Shown here one piece after another: positions 54,831 to 64,000 of a DNA stretch of 64,000 bases. Under the pieces are notes generated by a model that did no database searches, was not told where the DNA came from, and worked only from the letters and a program-made list of their open reading frames with translations. Positions within the stretch are counted from its first letter, which is position 1. The number at the start of each line of letters is the position of its first letter. The translations under genes were made by a program, and so were the position numbers. Origin of the DNA: Diphasiastrum complanatum (lineage: Eukaryota; Streptophyta; Lycopodiopsida; Lycopodiales; Lycopodiaceae); contig CM055094.1 in assembly GCA_029204225.1 (NCBI GenBank), positions 65,678,293-65,742,292 of the forward strand, written 5' to 3'.

Positions 54831-55760
54831 GATACTCTACGGCACAGGAGACTATGCCATATGAATTCAATGGCACTATATCAAACAAGCCATCATGGAG
54901 CAATCACAGGGGTGAGCATCTCGAATGCAACCAGTTCGACGACTTGTGATGCATGTCTGAAGGGTAAGATCTCACGCACTCCTTTTGTCAAGGACTCCTA
55001 CAGAACGACCAAGATTCTCGAGTTAGTGCATTCTAACATCTGTGGACCTTTCAATGTGATCTCAGTAGGAGGCTCGAAATATTACATTACCTTTTGGCAA
55101 AGTCTATTTTATTCACAATAAATCAGAAGCATTTGACAAATTCACAGAAATAATAAAGTGAAGCAAATCAGAACTGATCGAGGTGGAGAATACATCTCGA
55201 ATCGATACACTAACTTCTACAATGATTGTAGTATCATTCATAGAAGGACTGCATCTTACACATCACAGCACAACGGTGTTGTAGAAAGAAAGAACAGAAC
55301 TCTAATGGAAGCTGCCAGATGCATGATGGCCTACTCGAAAGCTCCAAGAGTGATATGAGCTGAAGCAGTAGCTACGGTTGCTTACATTCAGAACAAGACA
55401 GGAAAGTCTGCTATTCCTGACACGACACCACATGAATTATGGTGGGGTAGAAAACCCAATTTGACTCACATCCGTATCTTTGGCTATGCAGCTTCTGCAC
55501 ATGTTCTTGATAAGCTTCGAAAGAAGCTTGATGAGAAAGCTAAACAGGGATATCTTGTAGGATATGACAATAATTCGTCATACTATAAAGTCTATATGCT
55601 AGAGACAAATACAATGAAGACAATTAAAGATGTCGAATTTGATGAGAGTGAAACGATGGCCAATGATGATTCTATCAGTTATGAAGTTCTTGAAAGACAG
55701 TACTATGATCTGCCAACTATGACAGAGGGAGCAGAGGACAAAGACTCAGACGAATTATAA
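54804..55760 (+). pseudogene. Copia GAG-pre-integrase and integrase
   Basis: GAG-pre-integrase reads LDTLRHRRLCHMNSMALYQ; the zinc finger closes with TCDACLKGKISRTPF. The core has LELVHSNICGPFNVISVGG, where the first catalytic Asp (usual HSD) is Asn, then IRTDRGGEYIS (second Asp) and QHNGVVERKNRTLMEAARCM (Glu). The C-terminal part (MTHIRIFGYAASAHVLDKL, KQGYLVGYDNNSSYYKVY) is open to a TAA at 55758. RT is absent; gypsy integrase follows at once. Confidence 0.85.
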
Positions 55761-55770
55761 CCCATTACGG

Positions 55771-56420
55771 TTGTCCATTGGAGTTGGTAAACACAGAGGT
55801 ACGCATTTTTTAAATGATACAATATGCGTGCTTACCAAGCACTTCATGATTAAACATCAGAAGATAACTCAGTACAACCCGAAGGCTGATGGTTTGACTG
55901 AGCGAGTCAATGACATTTTGTGTAAGATCTTAAATAAGATCACCACAACGCACGCATCTAATTGGGATCATAAATTACCATCGGTTCTATGGGCATATAG
56001 AAATGCCGAAAAGGTGACCACAAAACAAAGTTCGTTCTATCTGGTCTATGGCATGCACCCGATATTGCCAATTAAGTTTGAAGTACCGACATATTGCTAG
56101 ATCTGACGAGCAATCGAGCTTAAAGGAGAGATTCTTATCGATCGAAAAGCTAGAGGAGAATCATAATCAAGCGGTGATTGATATGACAAAGACTCAGTTG
56201 AGACAAAAGAAGGCCTTTGACACTACGATAAAGAAGGTTGTTTTGCGGGAGGGAGACTTTGCTCTTTTGTACAAAAACTGTCATATCTTGTTTCCAGGGA
56301 AGTTACATACTCGTTGGATGGGTCCATATAAAGTAATTGAAATCTTTGATAATGGGTCCCTCCAACTAGCAATTTACAGGGAAATTTGCAGTCAATGAGA
56401 GTAAACTACGTGAAGAAATA
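55771..56420 (+). pseudogene. Gypsy integrase core and C-terminus
   Basis: 55771-56100 starts inside the core at KHRGTHFLNDTICVL (usual SDRGTHF, Asp lost at the junction), then QYNPKADGLTERVND with the catalytic Glu, and SVLWAYRNAEKVTTKQSSFY. A frameshift leads to 56048-56398 with the C-terminal part (LREGDFALLYK, GKLHTRWMGPYKVIEIFDNG). It probably belongs with the RT at 53240 and was separated from it by the copia sequence. Confidence 0.8.
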
Positions 56421-56959
56421 TTACTTATAAATATTTTTATTTTAAATTATTTTCATTATTTCATTTTTATTTATTCTATATGAATATCCACTCATTCGTC
56501 ATATGTTTGTTATATCCCAATTGTTTGTTCATTTCGTTGACCGATAGATCGGACAAGTTAATCCGATTGTTCATTTTATTTTTTTTATTCCGAACATTCG
56601 ATATCATAGGGAAATATTCCATGGCATCAAATAGTTAGTCTATTCATACTATAATTATTTCTCTGATTAGACGTCGAACTTTTAGTTATTGCATGATGGC
56701 GAACGTCTTTTCTATTGACACGTGCACATATAAAACCATGTGCCACCTTTATTACCGATTTTCTGATCGTTTTTGCTATTTACTCCAAGTTCCTCATCAT
56801 TTTTCATTTACCTCACCAACGCTCGTGAACAAGTTTTCAAGTTTTTATGCTTGCTTCCTTGCTGTTTGTGTGCTACCATTGTGTGCTACCACATTTTGTG
56901 ATCGATTGCTTGCTATCATTCTATGATCAATCAAGCTGAAATTTTTACAATCTACCGCA
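56421..56959 (+). promoter_or_regulatory. Region between gypsy integrase and accessory ORF, with TATA-like box
   Basis: AT-rich, no ORF with support. ACATATAAAACC (56726-56737) followed by a pyrimidine-rich leader could be a promoter, either of an LTR or dedicated to the downstream ORF. I did not find a matching LTR partner. Confidence 0.35.
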
Positions 56960-58450
56960 ATGGCTTCTACGACGTTCATCATCCTAGCTAACATCAATTG
57001 GAAGGTGTGAAGTAAGCTAAACCTTGAAGAATTCCAGATGTTAGTTGATCGATGCGGACTAGGCTATACTCTAGTAGTTGATCCATCGACAATCCTGATT
57101 GAAGCTAGCAATGAGTTCATTCAAGGAATGATTGAGGTCGCGGATGCTGTAGTTTCATCACAGGTCCATGGAACTAAGATGGACATTTTGGAGGCGACAT
57201 TTGCTGTCGTGCTCCATTTGCCAGGTAAAGGGTTAGTACCTCCAGCTCTATCAAGGGAGGACATTGACGAGGCCAATTTTTTTCATCGTAATAATTATAT
57301 GCCAAGTAAGGGATATAAAATTTCTATGATCATAGACTCGGCTCTGAGAAATTTTTGCAAATATTGCAACCAGGTCCTCTTTGCCACATATGCGGATGCA
57401 ACAATTGCAGTTACCAACATTAGGTATATGCTCTTGGCTATCAAGGGAGAGCAGATTAATTTTGCTACCATTGCTTTTAAGGTCGTCCACAGGTCCATGA
57501 AGCATAGCAAGTATGCAGCATATGTGGCCCACATTTTCCATTTGTGCCTGCATTATAGTATTCTTATGTCAAGGGAATTGGCGCTGCTGGAAAGGAGGAA
57601 GACCGCACTTGTAGCTCCACAACAAGTGGATCTTACTGGTATTGAGATTGTTGATATCACAGGTGACGCAGGGACAAGTCAAGTTGTGCAGGATTCTTTG
57701 CCTGCCGCTTCTGATGCTGCTGCAAACACCGATATGGCAGATGCAGAGAAGGTTGATGATGACAACCAGGATGCTGATAACTTCAGAATTGAGCAAGTCC
57801 AGGTTGATGCCATACAGTCCTCTGATGCTGAGATGGATACCACCACCACCACTGCTGCTGCCGACAATGAAGATACATCTGACCAAGCAGAAGCAGAAGC
57901 AGAACATAAGGACCAAACATCGGAACCAGATACACCTGACTAGTTGGCGGATGTGAACCCCGAGATAAGGCAGATGATCTTGTATCTGCGAAATATAGAT
58001 GATGTGAGAGGGGATACGAGTTGAAAATAGCCAAAATGTAGGGGCTAAATGATGACATGAAGAAGAAGATGAACAAACTCTTGGCTCAACTCAATACCAT
58101 GGAGCAGAGTAACAAGAAGTTTGAGGTCACCTTGAGGAAGTTCGATGACTATTCCTTGTCTCTTTAGTCCGAATTGGACAAGAGAAAGGATGAACTATCT
58201 GCTACATAGCAGCAAATTGCTTCATTCAGTTCAGAGCGCATTGCTCTTAATAATAAGGTAGATTTCTACCAGAAGAAGGCAGAAGATCTGCAGCAGTAGT
58301 TGGACTCTGAAAAGCTAGTGAGGATAAGCATTGATAACACTTTGTAGTGCTGTTCTGACGGGGGCACAATCAAAGTTGATGCAGCCAAGTGGAAACAAGT
58401 GCAATCAACACCACTAGACACATTCAAGAGTGAACTCCTTCAACCCCTAA
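56960..58450 (+). pseudogene. Accessory coiled-coil ORF (copy B)
   Basis: The ATG at 56960 (MASTTFIILANINWKV) is followed by an in-frame TGA at 57008, then an open frame to 57943 (301 aa from 57038). N-terminal domain: HGTKMDILEATFAVVLHLPG and KGYKISMIIDSALRNFCKY, reminiscent of plant mobile-domain or putative transposon proteins. An acidic, Ala/Thr-rich region follows. After 57943 a coiled coil continues with stops (NKLLAQLNTMEQSNKKFE). The block VRISIDNTL to TFKSELLQPL (58318-58450) matches copy A at 10580-10720. Lying 3' of an integrase, it has the position of an Athila env-like third ORF, but I see no signal peptide or membrane anchor. Confidence 0.6.
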
Positions 58451-58840
58451 CTTTGCTTTGAGTTTTTGAAAGCATTTGAATGCTTCATCAGATCAATGCT
58501 TGATAAACATGATAGAGGTTCTCTTGGAAAAATAATCTAGAAAGGTAATAAAATAAGTAGCTCCTCCCAATGATGGGGTTTGCATGGGACCATACATATC
58601 TAAATGAATCAATTCAAGTACATCTTTAGCTCTAGTAGCTCACCCTTTAGCAAATCAGGTTCCAGAATGCTTTTCATAAATGCAAGATTCACAAGTAAAT
58701 TGATTAAAGTACATAAATTTTTTTATACTTGCATTGGTGAAATGTTGTCTTTCCATAACAATAGCAGCTTATGTAACCTCACACTATTCATAACAAGAAT
58801 ATTTGTCATATTACGACAATGACCAATAGCAATGCGTTGT
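58451..58840 (-). pseudogene. Copia GAG-pre-integrase/integrase remnant (minus strand)
   Basis: The minus strand reads LELIHLDMYGPMQTPSLGGA and YFITFLDYFSKRTS, the start of a copia integrase core, with SDEAFKCFQKLK, and upstream decayed zinc-finger sequence. It is cut on both sides. Confidence 0.7.
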
Positions 58841-59480
58841 TCATGAATTTTTGTTTGTTAGCTTTCTCACAAAGCAGTAAGCTATCATGATTTGCTAAAA
58901 AAAAATACACGTCTCACGTTCTTGACTTTGAGCACAAATGTTTCCTATTTTTTTGAATTGCAATTGCTTTTTCATCATTTTCCAATCATTGCATGCTTCT
59001 ATAATTTTCGGCATACATATGTACAATAAAGTTTATTGTGATCTTTCATATCATCTTCTTTTTAAGTATTTAAAATCTTGAATACACTATCGTAAACGTA
59101 ATTAGTGATTTTGCAAATATTTTGTTGGTAATGCATTAAATCATAGTTATTGGTTTCTTTTTCTTTCAAGTCAATGGCTATTTCAGGCAGATTCCATTCA
59201 TCATTTCACAATTATGATATCAAACACAAACTTGGCATAACGTGTCATCGAAAATGAACGAAGTCACCTTCTTAAATCTCCTTTGAAAAAAATCGCAACT
59301 AGTAGACTTAGATTGAAGGTCTCACCGCCGAGAAAAGGCTTGTTTCTTAGGGATAACAATGTGGCAACAATCTTCTTGTCTTTAAAAATAAGTTAGGTTG
59401 AAGGAATTAAACCTCCCATGTGACTTCATGCAAGTCATCTAGAGAAGGATTATTTTAATCTCTCTTTATGAGACACAAGA
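58841..59480. other. AT-rich spacer between copia relics
   Basis: No supported gene; probably decayed copia leader or gag sequence. Confidence 0.3.
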
Positions 59481-60000
59481 TATTTCAACATAATTATTCT
59501 TGAGAAAGAAACTTCTCTCCTTAAAAATTAATGATGATACATCTATGTGTGACCATATTAAAAGTCTTAAAGCCGTAGTGGATCAATAAGTAGTTGTAAA
59601 CTATCCTATATCTTATAATCATGTAGTGATGACCTTGTTATCAAGCCCACCAACATCATATGAGAATTTCATAATGCTTATTGATACACAAATTGGACTA
59701 AGACTCCACAATGTCACATCCATTCTTCTCCAAGAATAAATGAGGAATAAAATGGTAGACTTATCTACCAAAGATAAGTCATTAGCTTTATTCTCTAAGA
59801 AAAAGCAAATAATCAATCTAAGACTATTTTTTATTCCTAACAGCTAAAGGCAAGACCTAGTCATGAAAAATCAAAGAACAAATTGTTTCGCAAGTATTGC
59901 AAGAGAACCAATTATGATATTAAAGATTGCAAAATTAGAAAAGTCAATCAATTACATCAAAACCAACAGCAGAACAATATTGTTGAGCTGCAAAATTTGC
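59481..60000 (+). pseudogene. Copia gag remnant
   Basis: Broken frames give VMTLLSSPPTSYENF, STKDKSLALFSKKK and a degenerate zinc knuckle RKYCKRTNYDIKDC, in which the first Cys is Arg and the His is Tyr. It resembles the gag at 18838-19286 (VMTLLSSLPKSYKHF), so the two are the same lineage. Confidence 0.7.
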
Positions 60001-60515
60001 AAAAAGACTAGGAAAGACTAAACTTGTTCATGGTGGATACAAAGAAAGTGTCAAACAGCCAATGTTGGTACTTAGACAGTGGAGCATCACAACATATGAC
60101 ATCTCATTTATGTTTTTAGAAACTTCAAATCAAAATAAGAACATCCATCTTGGAGACTTTGGTAGCCTTATGGTAGACGGCCAAGGCACCATCAAACTGC
60201 ATTTCAAGAAAGGTTCGTCTAAAATTATCAAAGATGTATTGTATGTCCCAAAACTAACCAAGGACCTACTTTCCATCAACAGAACTATACATCAATGATA
60301 TACTATCAACTTTACAACAAGTGAGTGTACAATCCTCGACAATGGTTCAAACATTCGTGTTAGACATGGATACATATATATGTTTTGTGCCTTAATAACA
60401 AAAGGAATGCCTACTTCTTGTTTGAAAAGTTTATGGCATTATAGATTAGAGCATCTCAACATGAGATCTATCTATGTTTTACATATTTCTTCTAGCATCA
60501 AAATCTCTTAACACA
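60001..60515 (+). pseudogene. Copia protease and GAG-pre-integrase remnant
   Basis: The protease site CWYLDSGASQHMTSHLCF keeps DSGA. It is followed by NIHLGDFGSLMVDGQGTIKL and VPKLTKDLLSINR, and after a TGA by LWHYRLEHLNMRSI. It ends near 60510; integrase and RT are absent. Confidence 0.75.
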
Positions 60516-61199
60516 AACTAGTAACTCTACTTTTATGATCTCTAGTGACTTTCTACAACTAGCATCATTATATGTGCAACAATTACACACATTTGACACT
60601 TTAGGTGAAACCCAATTTTGGAACTTATCAACTCCTAGGTCATGTCCACTCATTTGAAGCTTTTCAAGCTTTAAATAGCGATGATATATTAAAAAAACTT
60701 TCAATCAAAACTGCATTTTGGTTTTGGGATGAAGAGAAACACACATGTCAATTAAAAAAACTCCTTGACCTGTATTGGCCAAAATCTTGAAAAAATGTGG
60801 ACCAATCAAAATGCGAGAATCAAGTTTTCTATACCATTGTTGACATTCTTGGGCACAAAGCCCAGCCACCAAATGTCGGACAAAGCCCATTGAGTGCCCT
60901 CAAAAGCATGTGAGTGAGCTTGAAATGCGAGTCCCAAGGGCCCAAATCTAAACCCTTATTTGTGGCTAATACAAATATCTAGAATTTGAGTTGTCGACTC
61001 TCGGGGGCCCCAACCGAAGCTCCTATTTGTCGGGCTAAGTTGAAGACCAAAGACGTTACTTTTGAGATTTATGTTTGTGCTCTGAAATGAAAAACATGCA
61101 CATGACATCAAGAGAAAGAAAAAAAATAAAGAGCATGAAATTTTATGGAAATCATTTTTATTTGGGCCACTTATCATGTAAAACATTTAAAAATAAAAA
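60516..61199. other. Intergenic spacer
   Basis: No gene supported. The stretch near 60840-61030 has phrases such as GGGCCCAAATC and CCCATTGAGTGCC but no repeat partner was found. Confidence 0.3.
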
Positions 61200-61560
61200 A
61201 TCACAAGACAAATCTGGGAAGCAGCAGCCCGGCCACGTGCAGCCACGTGGTTGGCGCGATATCCCCAGCTCCCCGCCCATCCCTGTGGGCCATATCATAC
61301 CGACACAACAGAGTTTAACCCGCCACCGTTGGATAGTCTTAAGAGCATTCAGATCTTGCCACGTGGCAAAGATTAACCATTCGGGAGTGGCCAAGTGGCA
61401 AATTTTGACGCGTGGCTGACATCCGAGGAGGAGGGCCTGAAAAATGTAGTGCACCATCGGCGCCGCCTGAAAAATGGAGCCCACATAATCAACCTGGCGG
61501 TTGGTCGACCTATCGCTTTCTGACATGGGCTTCTTTCTTTCTTTCCTGTGATGATCGAGA
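61200..61560 (+). promoter_or_regulatory. Probable promoter of the downstream host gene, with G-box motifs
   Basis: GC-richer than its surroundings. CACGTG G-box cores lie at 61234-61239, 61244-61249 and 61360-61365; the last is the centre of a perfect 14 bp palindrome (TTGCCACGTGGCAA, 61356-61369). Related GCGTGGCTGAC lies near 61410. G-boxes bind bHLH and bZIP factors, including light and ABA regulators. No convincing TATA box was found, so the start site is uncertain. Confidence 0.5.
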
Positions 61561-61665
61561 GAGCTCGAAATTGAATAATGCAGATGGATCAGAAAGATGG
61601 GTTTTGCTTCAGACATTGATAATGGTCAAGTGCTCTTGTTTTTCAGCTCAATCATCCTTTGATTG

Positions 61666-61849
61666 CTTGGGTTTCAGCTGTTTTGATCTGACCCAAAACT
61701 GAGGTGAAATACTTGAATTTCAGCTGTTTTGATCTGATCCAAAACTGAGTATAGATGCTTGAGTTTCAGCTATTTTGTTCTGATCCAAAGCTGATGATAA
61801 ATGCTTGAGCTTCAGCTGCTTTGGTCTGATCCAAAACTGTCAGGGGAAT
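61666..61849 (+). repeat. Four 46 bp tandem repeats with hairpin potential
   Basis: Units start at 61666, 61712, 61758 and 61804, exactly 46 bp apart. Each contains a form of TTTCAGCTGTTTTGATCTGA followed by TCCAAAACTGA, so each can fold as CAG..TTTTG against CAAAACTG. Confidence 0.85.
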
Positions 61850-62155
61850 GAATTTCCGTTTTGTGCCTCTAAGCTTTGAGCTTTGAGGTAAGCAAGGTGG
61901 GTGCCGTAAATTTTGCTGATATCTGATTTTATTTTTGTGGAAATTGCTATAGGGAATGAGAGCTGGAGATGGGGTTTCATTTAGTGTAGGTGGGTCCATC
62001 AGCAGGCAAGTTGAGCGATTTGGTGCAACCAGGTTGTTGTTGCTTGAATGACTAAAAGACATTCCACAATGAACTTCTAAACACAAATTGGTAGGAGAAG
62101 GTAAAAGCTCCAACTTTTTATAGACACTGATGCCATACAGTGTACTTATATTGCC

Positions 62156-62227
62156 CTCACACAATGTACATGTACTGGACTCATACAATGTAGTTGTACT
62201 GGACTCATACAATGTACATGTACTGCA
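62156..62227. repeat. Three 24 bp tandem repeats
   Basis: Units at 62156, 62180 and 62204, each a form of CTCATACAATGTACATGTAC plus TGGA, with the self-complementary ATGTACAT. They lie within the putative 5' UTR intron. Confidence 0.85.
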
Positions 62228-63224
62228 TTGTAGATACAGATTAGTCACTCAGCAATCTGTTGCTACAGGTCAGAATGATTCGGGCTTTTAAAATGAAATG
62301 CAATGTATGCCAAGATTTATGCTGTTGAACATTCTCTGACTCAGAAATGACTGTGTTATTTTAGTTTGTTTTACTAACTAAGAGTTCAATTCCTTCTCTC
62401 CTTGCACTTGTCTCGTTTCTAAAGCCTAGATAATCTGTACATTTGAAAAGCCACTTGGCGCAATCTTTCATCTTTCACCCAGCACGAACAGTCCAGATTT
62501 CGTGCTTGACAGGGCTATGGTGAAGAGCTGCAGGAGGTTATTAAATTACACAAAAATTCATGATAATAATTTCAATAAAATGCATAACGACATCCAAATT
62601 TTTAAGGAAGGTTAGAAGCTGACAATAGTTGGGTAGGAGATCTTTTCCTGTAAACTAAAAGGCTTCTTTGACTCTCCCCACCCCAGCAGGTCGACACCTT
62701 TCTTTTCTTCAAATTAAATACCTCTTTGAAAGAACAACATGATTTTTCTTCCTCTGAACTTTAGAGAGCTACACTGCATTATTTACTGCGGGAGGCTGTA
62801 TATTACTCTGTGTTCTAGTAATATTGAAATGATTTGAGTTTTTGAACTTGATAAAAAGTCTGTGCTTACAGGTAAATACTGCCAGTGTTTTACTGAACAG
62901 ATATAACTTTTTCTTTAGTTAGAATTCCAAACTATTGTTTTTTGTGTGATTCCTATTCTGGCAAATAGATGACCTTTATCTTCTCAGTACCCTGAATTTT
63001 AATCCTAAAGCGATGACTTCAACTTGAAAGACTTTGATTTTTTGAGTTATTAGTAACTGAGAGCGTCTGGGCTTATCCTTGAAGGCAGCTTGTATCTCTC
63101 CGAGTTGTACATTCAATCAGGAGCCTTCAGGATGGTGCTAGAAGATCATGGTTACTTGCACTCAATTTAACAAGAATAGAGAAGCCCAAAGTGACTGAGC
63201 CTAAATCTTATCATACAGATTGGA

Positions 63225-64000
63225 ATGGAAACTTCATCTTCAAAGTCAAAACAAGACACATTTCTGCAGTTTGAGGACAGTAATGCAAAATATCCATGGA
63301 ATAAGCAACCTTTTGATGCTATGGCTGTTCAAAGAGTACAACTTCCACGAGACGCACAGGGTTCACTGGAAGTATTCAACCCTACATCAGGAAAGGGAAT
63401 GCAAAGTGCCGATAGCCCAATCATTAATGAAGGGAGTGATTATTTGAAGACTTCAAAGAACTTTGAAAATGTTGAAGAAGAACCTAATGGTGACGCTTGT
63501 GTCTCAAAATCAATAATCTTGGAAAGTTGGCGAGAGGAGCATGGCATGCTAGGATCAAACACAAAGATAAAAAAATTTGAGAGCACTGTCTCAGAAGATA
63601 GTTTTTGCATGCCCGAGGTTACAGAAGCAAACGAGAATATATGCGTCGATGAAAATGTGCCGCTGTATGAAAATTTCACACACCAAGTGTTTGAGAAAGA
63701 GCTTCACACAGTAGTTGAATCAGAGAAACAAAGTGCAAACGGATTTGCTATGAAAACATTCACGAAAGATTTGAGCATAGCTGACAGAGCACCAACCGGA
63801 GGGCTTTTATCAGACCGGGTTGGATTGAGTAGGGTCTTAGAAATTGGAACACAGAAGACTTGGACGGGTGCCATATCTACTACACATTCTCAACCTGCAC
63901 CTGGAATATCTGTCAGAAATTCAGTAGATTCTAGGTTTGAAGCAAGCGCAAGTTGCACCACTCGAATTTCGAAGGAGGTGAAGGATGCTCTATCTACGTC
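63225..64000 (+). CDS. Unrecognised host protein, N-terminal 258 codons (runs off the window)
   Basis: An ATG at 63225 (METSSSKSKQDTFLQFED) opens a frame that stays clear of stops to the end of the window. An in-frame TGA 30 bp upstream supports this start. The protein is hydrophilic and acidic-to-neutral, rich in Ser, Glu and Lys, with no signal peptide or membrane segment. Pieces such as ILESWREEHGMLGSN and RVGLSRVLEIGTQKTW are not transposon motifs. Low repetition, a promoter-like upstream region and a long clean frame argue for a real nuclear gene. I cannot assign a family; disorder over much of the length is likely. Confidence 0.6.
   Translation, partial: METSSSKSKQDTFLQFEDSNAKYPWNKQPFDAMAVQRVQLPRDAQGSLEVFNPTSGKGMQSADSPIINEGSDYLKTSKNFENVEEEPNGDACVSKSIILESWREEHGMLGSNTKIKKFESTVSEDSFCMPEVTEANENICVDENVPLYENFTHQVFEKELHTVVESEKQSANGFAMKTFTKDLSIADRAPTGGLLSDRVGLSRVLEIGTQKTWTGAISTTHSQPAPGISVRNSVDSRFEASASCTTRISKEVKDALST

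Larger units (their letters stand above)
61561..63224 (+). promoter_or_regulatory. Leader and likely 5' UTR intron of the downstream host gene
   Basis: No long coding frame. GAG|GTAAGC at about 61886 is a good donor and CATACAG at 63212-63218 a good acceptor shortly before the ATG, so a 5' UTR intron of about 1.3 kb is plausible. The leader holds the 46 bp and 24 bp repeats listed separately. An in-frame TGA at 63192-63194 separates it from the ORF if unspliced. Confidence 0.4.

Noticed and set aside
54804-56398. One chimeric retroelement with a double integrase
   Set aside because: The copia integrase ends at a stop and the gypsy integrase starts mid-core with its Asp lost; this is a junction of two elements, not a fusion protein.
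57569-57916. Minus-strand ORFs across the accessory gene
   Set aside because: They are antisense shadows of the acidic, Ala/Thr-rich region of the plus-strand ORF.

Overview
This is nuclear DNA of a land plant with a transposon-rich, probably large genome. Plant origin is inferred from Ty1/copia, Ty3/gypsy (chromovirus and Tat/Athila-like), plant-type LINE and hAT sequences, from primer-binding sites matching plant initiator-Met or Asp tRNA, and from one split nuclear gene encoding a KRTCAP2-type oligosaccharyltransferase subunit. No bacterial, organellar or rRNA genes were seen. Almost every transposon reading frame is broken by stops or frameshifts, so the coordinates give the extent of homology, not intact proteins.

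Layout. 0.3-0.95 kb: chromovirus 3' end and LTR. 0.95-7.93 kb: Tat/Athila-like gypsy element (LTR, Asp-type PBS, motif-rich leader, gag with four zinc knuckles, protease, RT, RNase H, start of integrase). 7.93-15.3 kb: copia gag/protease remnant carrying a complete 5.5 kb non-autonomous LTR element (7980-13477, target duplication GGTTA). 15.75-20.55 kb, minus strand: a gypsy LTR joined to a copia element whose RT holds a 504 bp solo LTR (target duplication ATCAG). 20.7-23.76 kb: gypsy gag fragment and minus-strand chromovirus integrase. 25.5-26.4 kb: foldback-like element with a 50 bp perfect palindrome. 28.0-28.9 kb: hAT transposase relic. 29.31-29.71 kb: a complete 399 bp TRIM whose LTRs each carry a tRNA-like sequence. 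30.2-36.7 kb: three related LINE copies joined at CT-rich tracts. 37.7-42.07 kb: chromovirus whose RNase H-integrase segment is inverted in place. 42.6-49.2 kb: two oppositely oriented copies of a non-autonomous gypsy family, one with gag-protease but no recognisable RT. 49.7-52.5 kb, minus strand: the KRTCAP2-like gene. 53.2-58.4 kb: Tat-like gypsy RT/RNase H and integrase split by a copia fragment, followed by an accessory ORF related to the one in the 8-13 kb element. 58.4-60.5 kb: two copia relics. 61.2-64.0 kb: promoter, leader and first coding part of a second host gene that runs off the window.

The two host genes are islands in nested transposons. Three insertions show clean 5 bp target duplications: the 5.5 kb element, the solo LTR and the TRIM. 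Most notable are the TRIM with a tRNA-like Pol III promoter in its LTRs, the in-place inversion inside the 37-42 kb chromovirus, the accessory ORF shared by two elements, and the palindromic array at 26.0-26.26 kb.
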